Part shown: piece by piece, positions 8,147 through 16,541 of the stretch
Position numbering within the stretch: the stretch's first letter is position 1
Layout of the letters: the number at the start of each line of letters is the position of its first letter
Origin: Mesorhizobium sp. ES1-4
GTDB lineage: Bacteria > Pseudomonadota > Alphaproteobacteria > Rhizobiales > Rhizobiaceae
Length of the DNA stretch: 64,000 nt
Assembly: GCF_020164745.1 (NCBI RefSeq)
Contig: NZ_JAIUGV010000009.1
Span: 248,001-312,000, forward strand
Direction: 5' to 3'
The notes under the pieces: generated by a model
Database searches by the model: none
What the model was told of the DNA's origin: nothing
Seen by the model: only the letters and a program-made list of their open reading frames with translations
Program-made: the position numbers and the translations under genes

Positions 8147-9303
8147 GATACCCTTTTCCAGATTGTCGCTGCCCTTGGGGCAGGGCGGGCAAGCGACAGG
8201 ATGAAATCGGTGAGGCTGCTCATCGACGAGCCGTCGACCAGATCGTCGAGCACCGGCAGGATGGCGCGAAGTGCTGCCGTTGCCGGCTGGAACCTGGGGT
8301 CGCCGGCCAAAGGTGTCGCCAGCGACAGCCGGAAGGCGCGGGCGCTCAGCCGGCGCATCGCCGTTTCCAGTTCGGCATGGTCGCCGCGCTCCAGCGCATC
8401 CGACAGGATGACGACCGCGGCCCCGCGCGCGAACGAGGAGAAGCGTGGTACCGACAGGAAGGCAAGCAGCGTCGGACCCATGCGGGTGCCGCCGTCCCAG
8501 TCGTCGACCTGGGCTGCCGCGCGTGCCAGCGCCTGGTCGCGGTCGCGTATGCGCAAAGCCGTGGTGATGCGGGTCAGACGCGTGCCGAAGGTGAAGATCT
8601 CGGCGCGATCCGCGCCTTGCACGGCGGCGTGCGCGAGCTTCAGATAGTCCGATGTATGCAGCTTCATCGAGCCGGAGACGTCGATGAGGATGAGGAACTT
8701 GCGCGGCACGGTCTGGCGGCGGCGCAACAGTGGCGAGGGGACATCGCCATCGGCACTGACGATTTCCCTGAGCGAGCGGCGCAGGTCGAGCTTGCCGCGC
8801 GAATGGGTGCGCACCGTGCGGAAGGAGCGGCGAGCAGGCAAGGCGCTCGACAATTGGCGGCGAAAGCCGCTCAGCCTGTCGTCGTCGCGCTGGAAGTCGC
8901 GGACGCTCAGCTGCTCCAGCGCCGAGGAAAGCTCACCGCCTTCCTGACGCTGTTCGGCTTCGATCCGTTCGTCGTCGGCGCCGCCATCATCCGTGATACG
9001 GGTTTCCTCGTCGGCGTCGCCTTCGACCACGGCCGATGCGTTGCCGTAAAAATGGCTCTGGAAATGCACCTCGAATTCTTCGCGGCGGTCGGGTGGCGGC
9101 GCCAGTGTGGCAAGAGCCGCCTCGCGGATGTCGGTCATCGAACGGGGCCCGAGCAACGTTACCGCCTGCATGAAGCTGGAGACCTGTTCGGGGGCTATGG
9201 CGAAACTGTAGGAGCGCAGCAGGCGACAGAAGCCGAGGAGGGGTGCGGCCGCGCGGGGTAGGCTCTCCTCGCCCCGTTTACGGGGGTCCGAAGGACGGCT
9301 CAC
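8143..9303 (-). CDS. VWA-domain protein, CoxE-like
   Basis: A 386-aa protein. Residues 1-200 form a variable region with an acidic segment (about 94-125). Residues 203-386 form a von Willebrand A domain with the metal-ion-dependent adhesion site DVSGS (Asp208, Ser210, Ser212). In the CoxD/CoxE and MoxR/VWA systems, the AAA+ ATPase and VWA protein act as a chaperone pair that matures or inserts metal into a partner enzyme. Start: GTG at 9303, which overlaps the MoxR stop (GTGA). An in-frame GTG further upstream would run far into the MoxR gene and is unlikely. Its stop overlaps the amidohydrolase start. Confidence 0.87.
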   Translation of the reverse strand: MSRPSDPRKRGEESLPRAAAPLLGFCRLLRSYSFAIAPEQVSSFMQAVTLLGPRSMTDIREAALATLAPPPDRREEFEVHFQSHFYGNASAVVEGDADEETRITDDGGADDERIEAEQRQEGGELSSALEQLSVRDFQRDDDRLSGFRRQLSSALPARRSFRTVRTHSRGKLDLRRSLREIVSADGDVPSPLLRRRQTVPRKFLILIDVSGSMKLHTSDYLKLAHAAVQGADRAEIFTFGTRLTRITTALRIRDRDQALARAAAQVDDWDGGTRMGPTLLAFLSVPRFSSFARGAAVVILSDALERGDHAELETAMRRLSARAFRLSLATPLAGDPRFQPATAALRAILPVLDDLVDGSSMSSLTDFILSLARPAPRAATIWKRVS

Positions 9304-10190
9304 GCCAGCGCCTCCTCGACGATGCGGCCGAGCTCGGTCGCGATATAGGACAAATCCTCCTCGTCCTTGATCAGCACTCCGATGGCGCGGCGGAAGGCTT
9401 CCGGCCACGGGCTGCCGCCTTTCTCCAGAATGGTCGCGGCGTTGGCCCATTCGACCGCCTCGGCGATACCGGGTGGCTTGGCCAGCGGCCGGGCCCGAAT
9501 GGTCCGCACCGCTGCCGCAACGGCGCGCGCGGTGGCCTCGGCCACTTCGCCGGCGCGCAGCATGATGATGGCTGCCTCGCGTTCGGCGTCGGGATAGCCG
9601 ATCCAGTGATAGACGCAGCGGCGACGCAGCGCTTCGGCAAGCTCGCGGGTGCGGTTCGAGGTCAGGATGACGATGGGCTGTGCCTCAGCGCGGATGGTGC
9701 CGCGCTCGGGAATGCTGATCTGGAAGTCGGAGAGGAACTCCAGCAGCAACGCTTCGAATTCATGGTCGGAGCGGTCGATCTCGTCGACCAGCAGCACCCG
9801 CTGCCGCGGCGCCTTCAACACCTGAAGCAGCGGCCGGGCAATCAGGAAACGGTCATCATAGATGTCGATCTCATGCTCGCCGGCATGACGAATGGCGAGC
9901 AGTTGGCGCTGATAGTTCCATTCGTAGAGCGCGTGCGCGGCGTCGATGCCTTCGTAGCATTGCAGCCGCACCAGATCGCGGCCGAGCAGCCCCGCGATCG
10001 CCTTGGCCGCTTCCGTCTTGCCGACGCCTGGCGCGCCCTCGAGCAATAGCGGCTTGCCGAGCCGAATGGCGAGAAAGATGGCTGTGGCCAGGCTGTCATC
10101 CGCGAGATAGCGCGAGGCGGCGAGATGCTGTGCCACCGCCTCCGGCGATGTTGCGACAGTCTCGGTGTTCGCCTCGGGCATTTTCGGCAC
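9300..10190 (-). CDS. MoxR-family AAA+ ATPase (CoxD-like)
   Basis: A 296-aa AAA+ ATPase with Walker A GAPGVGKT (residues 52-59), Walker B VLLVDEID, sensor 1 ILTSNRTRE and the C-terminal lid. It probably remodels or activates the molybdenum hydroxylase encoded just upstream, together with the VWA protein encoded just downstream, by analogy with CoxD in CO dehydrogenase maturation. The gene starts at GTG 10190, immediately after the previous stop (TGA then GTG). An ATG nine bases later (10181) is an alternative start. The end overlaps the VWA start by 4 bases. Confidence 0.9.
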   Translation of the reverse strand: MPKMPEANTETVATSPEAVAQHLAASRYLADDSLATAIFLAIRLGKPLLLEGAPGVGKTEAAKAIAGLLGRDLVRLQCYEGIDAAHALYEWNYQRQLLAIRHAGEHEIDIYDDRFLIARPLLQVLKAPRQRVLLVDEIDRSDHEFEALLLEFLSDFQISIPERGTIRAEAQPIVILTSNRTRELAEALRRRCVYHWIGYPDAEREAAIIMLRAGEVAEATARAVAAAVRTIRARPLAKPPGIAEAVEWANAATILEKGGSPWPEAFRRAIGVLIKDEEDLSYIATELGRIVEEALA

Positions 10191-11195
10191 TCAGTTGGAA
10201 GCCTGCGCCTTCAGCGCGCGCAAAATGCGCTCGGGCGTGATCGGCAACGTGTCGATGCGCACGCCGACGGCATCGAAGACGGCGTTGGCGACCGCCGGTA
10301 TTTGCGGGTTGGCGCACATTTCGCCGGGACCCTTGGCGCCATAGGGGCCGTCGGCCGACGGCCGCTCCAGCACGATGATCTCGGTTTCGGCGAGGTCGCC
10401 GGGACCGGGCATCAGGTACTGGTTGAAGTCGGTGCCGCCATGGTCGCGGTTGGGATAATAGGGCTCGGTCGTCTCATAGAGCGCATGGCTGATGCCCATC
10501 CAGGAGCCGCCGACCAGTTGCTGCTCGACCATCTTCGGGTTCAGCGCGCGGCCGATTTCGAAGACGTTCTTCACCGTCAACACGGTTACTTCGCCGGTCT
10601 CGTCGTCGACCTCGACCTCCGCCACCGTGCAGGCGTGCGCGTAGCAGGTCGACGGCTTCATCGCGCCGGTTTCCTTCTCCGGATAGGAGCGAGGGATCAA
10701 AAACATGCCGCGGCCGGATATCGATCGACCGCGCTTGAAATGCGCCGAAAGCGCGACGTCGAAGATCGACATCGATTTCTGTGGCGCGCCCTTGACCAGG
10801 ATGTTGCCCTGGCCGTCGGTTTCGAGGTCCGACGCATTCACCTCCATCTCCTCGGCCGCCACTTCCAGCATCACCTGGCGCGCTTCCCTGGCGGCCTGGA
10901 TCACGGCATTGCCGGCGCGGTGGGTGCCGCGTGAGGCGAAGGTTCCCATGCAGTGCGGGCCGGTATCGGTGTCGGCGGTGTCGACGACGACGCGGTCGGT
11001 CGGCACGCCGATCGTCTCGGCGCAGATCTGCGCCATGATCTGTTTCATGCCCTGGCCAAGATCCACCGACGACAGCGTAACCATGAAATTGCCCGTCGGG
11101 GTCGAATGCACCAGCGCCTGGGTCGGGTCGCCACCAAGGTTCATGCCCGTGGGATAATTGATCGCGGCCACGCCGCGTCCGCGCCGGATCGCCAT
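10191..11195 (-). CDS. Molybdenum hydroxylase large subunit, C-terminal half (separate gene)
   Basis: A 334-aa polypeptide that corresponds to the second molybdopterin-binding half of xanthine-dehydrogenase-family large subunits. It contains GQGMKQIMAQICAE (cofactor-binding Gln region) and GAKGPGEMCANP, which carries the catalytic Glu of the family. In most relatives this is fused to the preceding polypeptide, giving about 770-790 aa; here the two add up to about 789 aa. The gene has its own Shine-Dalgarno (GGAG six bases before ATG) and follows the previous stop by one base (TGA-G-ATG), in another frame. A natural two-gene subunit, as in nicotinate dehydrogenase of Eubacterium barkeri, seems more likely than a sequencing frameshift. 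Confidence 0.85.
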   Translation of the reverse strand: MAIRRGRGVAAINYPTGMNLGGDPTQALVHSTPTGNFMVTLSSVDLGQGMKQIMAQICAETIGVPTDRVVVDTADTDTGPHCMGTFASRGTHRAGNAVIQAAREARQVMLEVAAEEMEVNASDLETDGQGNILVKGAPQKSMSIFDVALSAHFKRGRSISGRGMFLIPRSYPEKETGAMKPSTCYAHACTVAEVEVDDETGEVTVLTVKNVFEIGRALNPKMVEQQLVGGSWMGISHALYETTEPYYPNRDHGGTDFNQYLMPGPGDLAETEIIVLERPSADGPYGAKGPGEMCANPQIPAVANAVFDAVGVRIDTLPITPERILRALKAQASN

Positions 11196-11196
11196 C

Positions 11197-12564
11197 TCAA
11201 GCTCCGTTCTTGTAGGAGGACATCGCCATGTATTTTTCCGCCACCGGCCAGTTGGCGGCGCGCGAGGCTTCCTGCATGCATTCGATCAAGGCCGCCCCTT
11301 CGGTCGGCTGGCGGTGCGCCTTCATGTCGCCGTCGCGATAGGCGTTGATGAAACGGAATTCGAGCGGGTCCATGCCGATCAGCCGCGCCAGCTTGTCCAT
11401 CTGCACCTCCAGCGCGAAGTCGCCAATGGTGACGCCGAAGCCGCGCATGGCGGACGACGGTGTGCGGTTGGTGTAGACGCAGTAAGTGTCGATCCAGACA
11501 TTGGGAATGGTGTAGGGGCCGGGATAGTGCCCAGCGCCCTTCTGGGCGCCATAGGGCGAGTGGCGCGAATAGGCGCCGGCATCGGTGTAGCCGGTGACTT
11601 TTCGCGCGATGATACGGCCGTCCTTCATGACGCCGTCCTTGATGACGACCTTTTCGGCCGCGCGAGGCGAGGAAATCTGCATCTCTTCTTCGCGGCTGTA
11701 GATGAAACAGACCGGTCGCCCGGTTAGCTTGGCGCCGAGGATGGCGATCGGTTCGACAATGACATCGACCTTGCCGCCGAAGCCGCCGCCGACGGTGCCG
11801 CCTACGAAATGCAGCTTGCTGCCGGGCATCTGCAGGATGATCGAGGTGTTGTCGAGGGTGAAGAACATCGCCTGCGTATTGGTGTAGCAGGTGAAGCGGT
11901 CATTGCCTTCGGGCGCAACCACGCAGCCTGTGGTTTCGGTCGGCGCGTGCTCGATGGGTGAGGACTGGTAGCTCTGCTCGAGTACGTGATCGGCTTGAGC
12001 AAAGGCCGCGTCGACATCGCCGAAGCGCACCTTGCGGCACTCGCCGCTGTCGTAGAGGTAATAGTTCTGGCCGTGATATTCATTGACGACGGGCGCGCCG
12101 GGCTTCAGCGCTTCTTCCATGTCGAAGACGGCGGGCAAAACCTCGTAGTTGACCTTGACCTTGGCGACGGCTTCCTGGGCGGCTCGCTCCGTTTCCGCCA
12201 GCACGGCCACCACGGCCTCGCCCTTCCAGCGCACCTTGCCGTCGGCGAGCACCGTCTCATCCTCGGGCCCGACCTGGATCAGGATCAGGATGGTGTAGAC
12301 ATTGTGCGGCACGTCCTTGGCGGTCAGCACCTTGACCACTCCCGGATGCTTCTCAGCCTCGGAGGTGTCGATCGAGCGGATGCGGGCATGGTCGTGCGGG
12401 CTGCGCACCATCTTCAGGTGCAGCATGCCGGGGAAATTGCGATCGGCGAAGTAAGCGGTCCTGCCGGTGACGTGGCCGGGTGAATCCGAACGTGGCCTCG
12501 GTTGGCCGATCTCGTGCAGGTCGTCCTTGCGGACATCGGCGAAATAGTCCTTGCGCAGTTCCAT
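11197..12564 (-). CDS. Molybdenum hydroxylase large subunit, N-terminal half (separate gene)
   Basis: A 455-aa protein with the a/b-hammerhead domain (from about residue 25, GHVTGRTAYFAD) and the first molybdopterin-binding domain, including GGTVGGGFGGK and the substrate-loop stretch TNRTPSSAMRGFG. The loop lacks the AYxCSFR sequence of true (form I) CO dehydrogenase, so CO oxidation is not indicated. Hydroxylation of an N-heterocycle or aldehyde is the family alternative. ATG at 12564 is chosen because the residues from MELRKDYF onward match the family; an upstream extension would overlap the iron-sulfur gene. It ends one base before the C-terminal-half gene. Confidence 0.88.
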   Translation of the reverse strand: MELRKDYFADVRKDDLHEIGQPRPRSDSPGHVTGRTAYFADRNFPGMLHLKMVRSPHDHARIRSIDTSEAEKHPGVVKVLTAKDVPHNVYTILILIQVGPEDETVLADGKVRWKGEAVVAVLAETERAAQEAVAKVKVNYEVLPAVFDMEEALKPGAPVVNEYHGQNYYLYDSGECRKVRFGDVDAAFAQADHVLEQSYQSSPIEHAPTETTGCVVAPEGNDRFTCYTNTQAMFFTLDNTSIILQMPGSKLHFVGGTVGGGFGGKVDVIVEPIAILGAKLTGRPVCFIYSREEEMQISSPRAAEKVVIKDGVMKDGRIIARKVTGYTDAGAYSRHSPYGAQKGAGHYPGPYTIPNVWIDTYCVYTNRTPSSAMRGFGVTIGDFALEVQMDKLARLIGMDPLEFRFINAYRDGDMKAHRQPTEGAALIECMQEASRAANWPVAEKYMAMSSYKNGA

Positions 12565-12575
12565 TCCTTGGTCCC

Positions 12576-13058
12576 TCAGGCCGCGTTCTGCGAGTTGGCG
12601 CGGGCGGCGGTGAGCACCGCCTGGATGATCGGCTCGTAACCCGTGCAGCGGCAGATGTTGCCGGACAGTGCCTCGACGACGTCCTCGCGGCTTGGATCGG
12701 GCGTGTGGTCGAGCAGTACCTTGGCCGCCATGATCATACCCGGCGTGCAGAAGCCGCATTGCGTGGCGAATGTGTCGAGAAAAGCGCGTTGCAGCGGGTG
12801 CAGCACGCCGCCTTCGGCGAGGCCGGATGTGGTGGTGATCGTTGCACCGTTGCAGGTCTCGGCCAGCGTCAGGCAGGAGAGCCTCAACTCGCCGTCGATG
12901 ATGACCGAGCATGCGCCGCACGTGCCCTGGTGGCAGCCGCCCTTTGGCGAGGTATCGCCGATCTTGTCGCGCAAGACATTGAGCAGCGTCGTGCCGCTGT
13001 CGATGAATTCGGCCTTTTCAGACCCATTGAGCGTGAATTGAACCGGGACCTTTGCCAT
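12576..13058 (-). CDS. Molybdenum hydroxylase [2Fe-2S] subunit
   Basis: A 160-aa small subunit carrying two [2Fe-2S] clusters. The plant-ferredoxin-type site has Cys42, Cys47, Cys50 and Cys62 (GCHQGTCGACS...SC). The helical-domain site has Cys101, Cys104, Cys136 and Cys138 (QCGFCTPGM...NICRCTGY). It passes electrons from the molybdenum centre to the FAD subunit. All eight ligands are present. Start: ATG at 13058, preceded by GGAGGAAGA. The gene lies between the FAD gene (59-bp gap) and the large-subunit genes (11-bp gap), the common order for this enzyme family. Confidence 0.95.
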   Translation of the reverse strand: MAKVPVQFTLNGSEKAEFIDSGTTLLNVLRDKIGDTSPKGGCHQGTCGACSVIIDGELRLSCLTLAETCNGATITTTSGLAEGGVLHPLQRAFLDTFATQCGFCTPGMIMAAKVLLDHTPDPSREDVVEALSGNICRCTGYEPIIQAVLTAARANSQNAA

Positions 13059-13117
13059 TCTTCCTCCTTGCGCGCCTGCCCCGCAGGGCAAGCGCGCGCC
13101 CCCGATGTGTCTTTCGC

Positions 13118-13906
13118 CTAACCCAGCAGCAGCCGCCCGAGATGGACCGGCAGCACTTCGGCGCGATACCAGGCGCTGGCGATTGGATCGGTGATCGGCG
13201 CTGTGCCTTCACCCGCGGCGGCCAGAGCCGCCGCGATGCCGTCTTGACCAAGCGTCTTTCCCAGCAGCGCTTTTTCGGCTGCCTTGGCGCGCACCGGCCT
13301 GTCGGCCATGCAGCCGAGCGCGATCCGCGCCGAGGACACGGTCCCGTCCGCAGCCTGCTCCAGAACGACGGCGATGCTCAGCACCGAGATCCCCTTGGGC
13401 TTGACCCGCGACACTTTGAGGAAGCGGAGGCTGTCGGCCTTGGTGAAGCTGACCGATGTGACGATAGCGCGGCTGTCATCCCGGCCGGCAAGAAAGGTCT
13501 CGATGGGTGTTTGGCCCTCGTCGGTGTTGACCGTTGCATCGAGCGCCAGCAAGGCGAGGGCAAAATCACCATAGGGCGCAGGCGCGAAAAGATTGCCGCC
13601 GACGGTCGCCATGTTGCGGACCGCCGGGCCACCGACGGCACGCGCGGCCATGGCAAGGGAACCGAGTTCCGGATGGCGGGCGATCCGCGCCATTGTCACC
13701 GAGGCGCCGATGCGGACCTTGCCGCCGCTGACCTCGATGGCGGACAGGGCCGGGTCGGTCGACCTGACCAGCCCGGAAACCGAGACGTCGCCTTCATTGG
13801 CCGCGCGGACGACGAGTGTACCCCCGCCGAGATAGCGTGTGCCGGCCGACTTCAGCGCGGTATTGGCGTCCTTTACCGTTGCAAAAGTCTGCAGCGCCAG
13901 CGCCAT
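13118..13906 (-). CDS. Molybdenum hydroxylase FAD-binding subunit
   Basis: A 262-aa medium subunit of the xanthine/CO dehydrogenase family. FAD contacts are the N-terminal YLGGGT loop (about residues 25-30) and the second loop ATVGGNLFAPAPYGD. A C-terminal CODH_C-like domain follows. It receives electrons from the [2Fe-2S] subunit and passes them to an acceptor. Start: ATG at 13906; it lies 11 bp after the SRPBCC gene in the same operon. It is somewhat shorter than the usual 270-290 aa but shows no break. Confidence 0.92.
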   Translation of the reverse strand: MALALQTFATVKDANTALKSAGTRYLGGGTLVVRAANEGDVSVSGLVRSTDPALSAIEVSGGKVRIGASVTMARIARHPELGSLAMAARAVGGPAVRNMATVGGNLFAPAPYGDFALALLALDATVNTDEGQTPIETFLAGRDDSRAIVTSVSFTKADSLRFLKVSRVKPKGISVLSIAVVLEQAADGTVSSARIALGCMADRPVRAKAAEKALLGKTLGQDGIAAALAAAGEGTAPITDPIASAWYRAEVLPVHLGRLLLG

Positions 13907-13917
13907 CGTGCGCTCCT

Positions 13918-14358
13918 TCAGTCCTGGCCGAAATGGTTCTTCAGGGCATTGAAGCCGCCCTGGAAGACATTGGCGCCCATGCCCTCGGCCAGCTTGTCGG
14001 CTTCCTCCGGCGCTGCGTCGAAGCTGGCGCTCCATTCGGCATAGGTGCGGTCGCCGTCGGTGACGCGCCTGAGCTGAAGCGTGGCCTTGTGGTTGGTGAG
14101 CGGCTGTGGTGTCTCGAGGATGGAGTAGCTGACGAGGAAATCGTCATCGGAGAAGTCGAGGAGTTTTTCACGCAGGCGGGCGCCGCTGGCCAGCTGGAAG
14201 TTGCGCACGCAGCCGATCGTGGTCGCGTCCTTGCCGTCCTCGATATGGCTTTCCACCATGCGCGGATGCCAGTCCGGCAGGCCGTTGAAGTCCCGGATAC
14301 GGGCCCAGACCTTTTCGACCGGCGCGTCGATGACGCTGGAGATGGTGACCTTGGCCAT
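13918..14358 (-). CDS. SRPBCC-family protein (CoxG/polyketide-cyclase-like)
   Basis: A 146-aa START/SRPBCC-fold protein (VTISSVIDAPVEKVWARIRD...GLPDWHP) with a hydrophobic-cavity fold. In cox-type operons CoxG, also an SRPBCC protein, helps anchor the enzyme to the membrane or mature it. Here it is the first gene of the hydroxylase operon. A plant PYR/Bet-v-like binding role is also possible. ATG at 14358 is used because homology begins at MAKVTIS; a longer in-frame start at 14391 adds 11 unrelated residues. The AraC regulator gene ends 114 bp upstream on the same strand. Confidence 0.85.
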   Translation of the reverse strand: MAKVTISSVIDAPVEKVWARIRDFNGLPDWHPRMVESHIEDGKDATTIGCVRNFQLASGARLREKLLDFSDDDFLVSYSILETPQPLTNHKATLQLRRVTDGDRTYAEWSASFDAAPEEADKLAEGMGANVFQGGFNALKNHFGQD

Positions 14359-14472
14359 GTGGAGTTCCCTTGCGAATGATCGTTGCGGCAAGGTAGGGCG
14401 CCGGATCGGGCAGCGCTTATCAATGCGTCTTGAGTGTGTATCAACCAGTCTGAAAAACAGCGGGCCGCCGGC

Positions 14473-15300
14473 TCAGGCCATTGCCCGCGCGGCCTCGCGG
14501 TAGAGCGTCGGCGGCACACCGACATGGTCGCGGAAGAAGCGCGAGAAATTGCCTTGCGTGGTGAAGCCGAGACTACAGGCGACCGAGATCAGCGGCTCCC
14601 GCGACCACTGCAACTGCCGCACCGCTTCCTCCATGCGCAGCGTGTTCCAGTAGACGTTGGGCGTCAGATTGGTCTGTTCCTTGAACAAGGCGAAGAAGTG
14701 CGGCCTGGACAGGCCAACGGCGCGGGCAACGTCGTCGAAGCAGATGCGTTCGCAGACATTGGCCTTCATCAACTGGATCGCCTTGCGGACGCGGAAGTCC
14801 TGCATGGTGTTTATGCGGCCGCGCGCTTCCTGCGGCGCCGAAGCGTCGGCGGCATCGAGCACTGAATCGATGAAGCGCTCGATCTCGTAATTGGCGACAT
14901 CGTCGACGCTTTCGTTGTCGGTGAGATGATCGAGCAGGCTGGCGGCGGCCTGGTGCAGCCACGGCTCGAGCGCGATTGCCGCCCGCGAGAACAGCGGCGC
15001 GCTGGACGGCAGGTCGCGGCGCCGCCGCGCCCAGTCCGGGTCGATGTAGAAGGCCAGGAACAAGCCCGGCCTGCCGTCCTGGGACAAAACGTGGCTATGC
15101 GGCTGCAGCGAGTTGATGCCGGCGGCGGTGCCCGGGCCGAGGCAGACCGTCTCACGGCCGATGGTCATCTCGCCAGCGGTGCCTTCGAGCCAGATGATCA
15201 GATGTGCCTCGACATGGGCATGGGTGACGAAGTCGCTCGAGACATTCAGGACAGAAACATGTCCGAACCGGCCCCAGTAGAGCCTGATCGCTTCCGTCAT
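14473..15300 (-). CDS. AraC-family transcriptional regulator
   Basis: A 275-aa regulator. The N-terminal cupin-like sensor domain (about 20-90: HVEAHLIIWLEGTAG) precedes a C-terminal double helix-turn-helix (about 180-275: ICFDDVARAVGLSRPHFF and ISVACSLGFTTQGNFSRFF). Start: ATG at 15300, with GGGAGGA ten bases upstream; a longer reading frame upstream has no support. It is the gene just upstream of, and in line with, the molybdenum-hydroxylase operon, so it is the likely activator of that operon. The inducer would be the unknown substrate. Confidence 0.92.
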   Translation of the reverse strand: MTEAIRLYWGRFGHVSVLNVSSDFVTHAHVEAHLIIWLEGTAGEMTIGRETVCLGPGTAAGINSLQPHSHVLSQDGRPGLFLAFYIDPDWARRRRDLPSSAPLFSRAAIALEPWLHQAAASLLDHLTDNESVDDVANYEIERFIDSVLDAADASAPQEARGRINTMQDFRVRKAIQLMKANVCERICFDDVARAVGLSRPHFFALFKEQTNLTPNVYWNTLRMEEAVRQLQWSREPLISVACSLGFTTQGNFSRFFRDHVGVPPTLYREAARAMA

Positions 15301-15478
15301 GGATATATCCTCCCGCAAGCGACTGGCCTCCCTTCGCCTGCATGGGGATTGTGCGGCTGGTTTTCGGTATCCGTCAAGGCATCGGTCGTAGGCCGGTACC
15401 AATGGCGGCCGGCTTCAGCCGATTTTCAGACTGAGCGATAGGAACCGGAACGAATAGCGCTTCGACGCCGAGGAGCCC

Positions 15479-16477
15479 TCATTCGCTGCGCCTGAAATTG
15501 CGGACGCGGTCGAACAGAACCGCCAGCAGGATGGCGCCGCCGATGAAGGTGCCTTGCCAGAAGGCGTTGATGCCAAGCAGGCCAAGGCTGTTGCGGATCA
15601 CCTCGATGAGGGCAGCGCCGACGATGGCGCCGAAGGCTGTGCCGACGCCGCCGGCCAGGTTGGCCCCGCCGATGACGGTGGCGGCGATCACTTGCAGTTC
15701 CATGCCGTTGCCGAGATTGGTGGTGACGGCGCCGAGCCAGCCGGTTTCGACGATGCCGGCAATGCCGGCCGACAGCGCCGAGATCATGTAGACGGCGACC
15801 TTGATCTGGCGCACCGGCACGCCGGTCAGCGTCGCCGCGTGCTCGTTGCCGCCGATGGCGAAGATGTGGCGGCCGAACTTGGTCCAGCGCAGGACGAAGC
15901 CGGTGATCAGCGCGAGCACGATCATGTAGAGCACGGGATTGGCGATGCCGAAAAGCCAGGCGCCGCCGCCAAGCGCCAGCAGCTTGGCGTGGTCCGGCCC
16001 GAACTGAAAGACCACGGTGTTGTTGGAGGCGACCATGGCGAGGCTGCGGGCGATAGACAGCATGCCGAGCGTCACCACGAAGGGCGGGAAACCAAGATAT
16101 GCGATCAGAATACCGTTGAAGGCGCCGATGGCGAGCGCGGTGGCGACCGAGGCCAGGATGCCGATTTCGATGGAGTAGCCGGCATGCATGGTCACGGCCA
16201 GCACCATCGAGCACAGGCACAGCACCGAGCCGACCGACAGGTCTATGCCGCCGGTTATGATGACGAACGTCATGCCGAGCGCGACGATGGCGACGAAGGT
16301 GATGTTGCGGGTGATGTTGTAGAGGTTCTTCGAGGTGGCGAAGGCATCGGTGGCGAAGGACAGGAAAAGACAGGCAAGAATGACGGCGATCACCACCCAG
16401 AACGTCTGGCTGGAGAACAGGCGCGACAGGAAAGTGTGCTGTTTCTGCGCGATCGTCTGGTCAAGGGTGACTGCCAT
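15479..16477 (-). CDS. CUT2 sugar ABC permease (RbsC/FrcC type)
   Basis: A 332-aa permease with about nine to ten hydrophobic helices. Family stretches include GMTFVIITGGIDLSVGS (around residue 80) and HIFAIGGNEHAATLTGVPV in the cytoplasmic loop. It is the membrane channel of the importer whose ATPase is encoded 64 bp upstream on the same strand and whose binding protein is transcribed divergently at 17736. Only one permease gene is present, so a homodimer is expected, as for RbsC. Confidence 0.93.
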   Translation of the reverse strand: MAVTLDQTIAQKQHTFLSRLFSSQTFWVVIAVILACLFLSFATDAFATSKNLYNITRNITFVAIVALGMTFVIITGGIDLSVGSVLCLCSMVLAVTMHAGYSIEIGILASVATALAIGAFNGILIAYLGFPPFVVTLGMLSIARSLAMVASNNTVVFQFGPDHAKLLALGGGAWLFGIANPVLYMIVLALITGFVLRWTKFGRHIFAIGGNEHAATLTGVPVRQIKVAVYMISALSAGIAGIVETGWLGAVTTNLGNGMELQVIAATVIGGANLAGGVGTAFGAIVGAALIEVIRNSLGLLGINAFWQGTFIGGAILLAVLFDRVRNFRRSE

Positions 16478-16541
16478 TATCGACCTTTCCTGCCGGCCGC
16501 GAAACGCGCCAGCGCAATGAAACCCGGTTTAGCCGCCGCTC

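Noticed and set aside
10191..12564. Reading the two large-subunit genes as a single frameshifted pseudogene.
   Set aside because: The second gene has its own ribosome binding site and start one base after the stop, and both parts keep active-site motifs. Kept as two genes, with the frameshift alternative noted.
11197..14358. Calling the molybdenum hydroxylase an aerobic CO dehydrogenase because of the MoxR/VWA/SRPBCC genes.
   Set aside because: The large subunit lacks the AYxCSFR active-site loop of CoxL and has SSAMRGFG; accessory genes of this kind occur with other hydroxylases.
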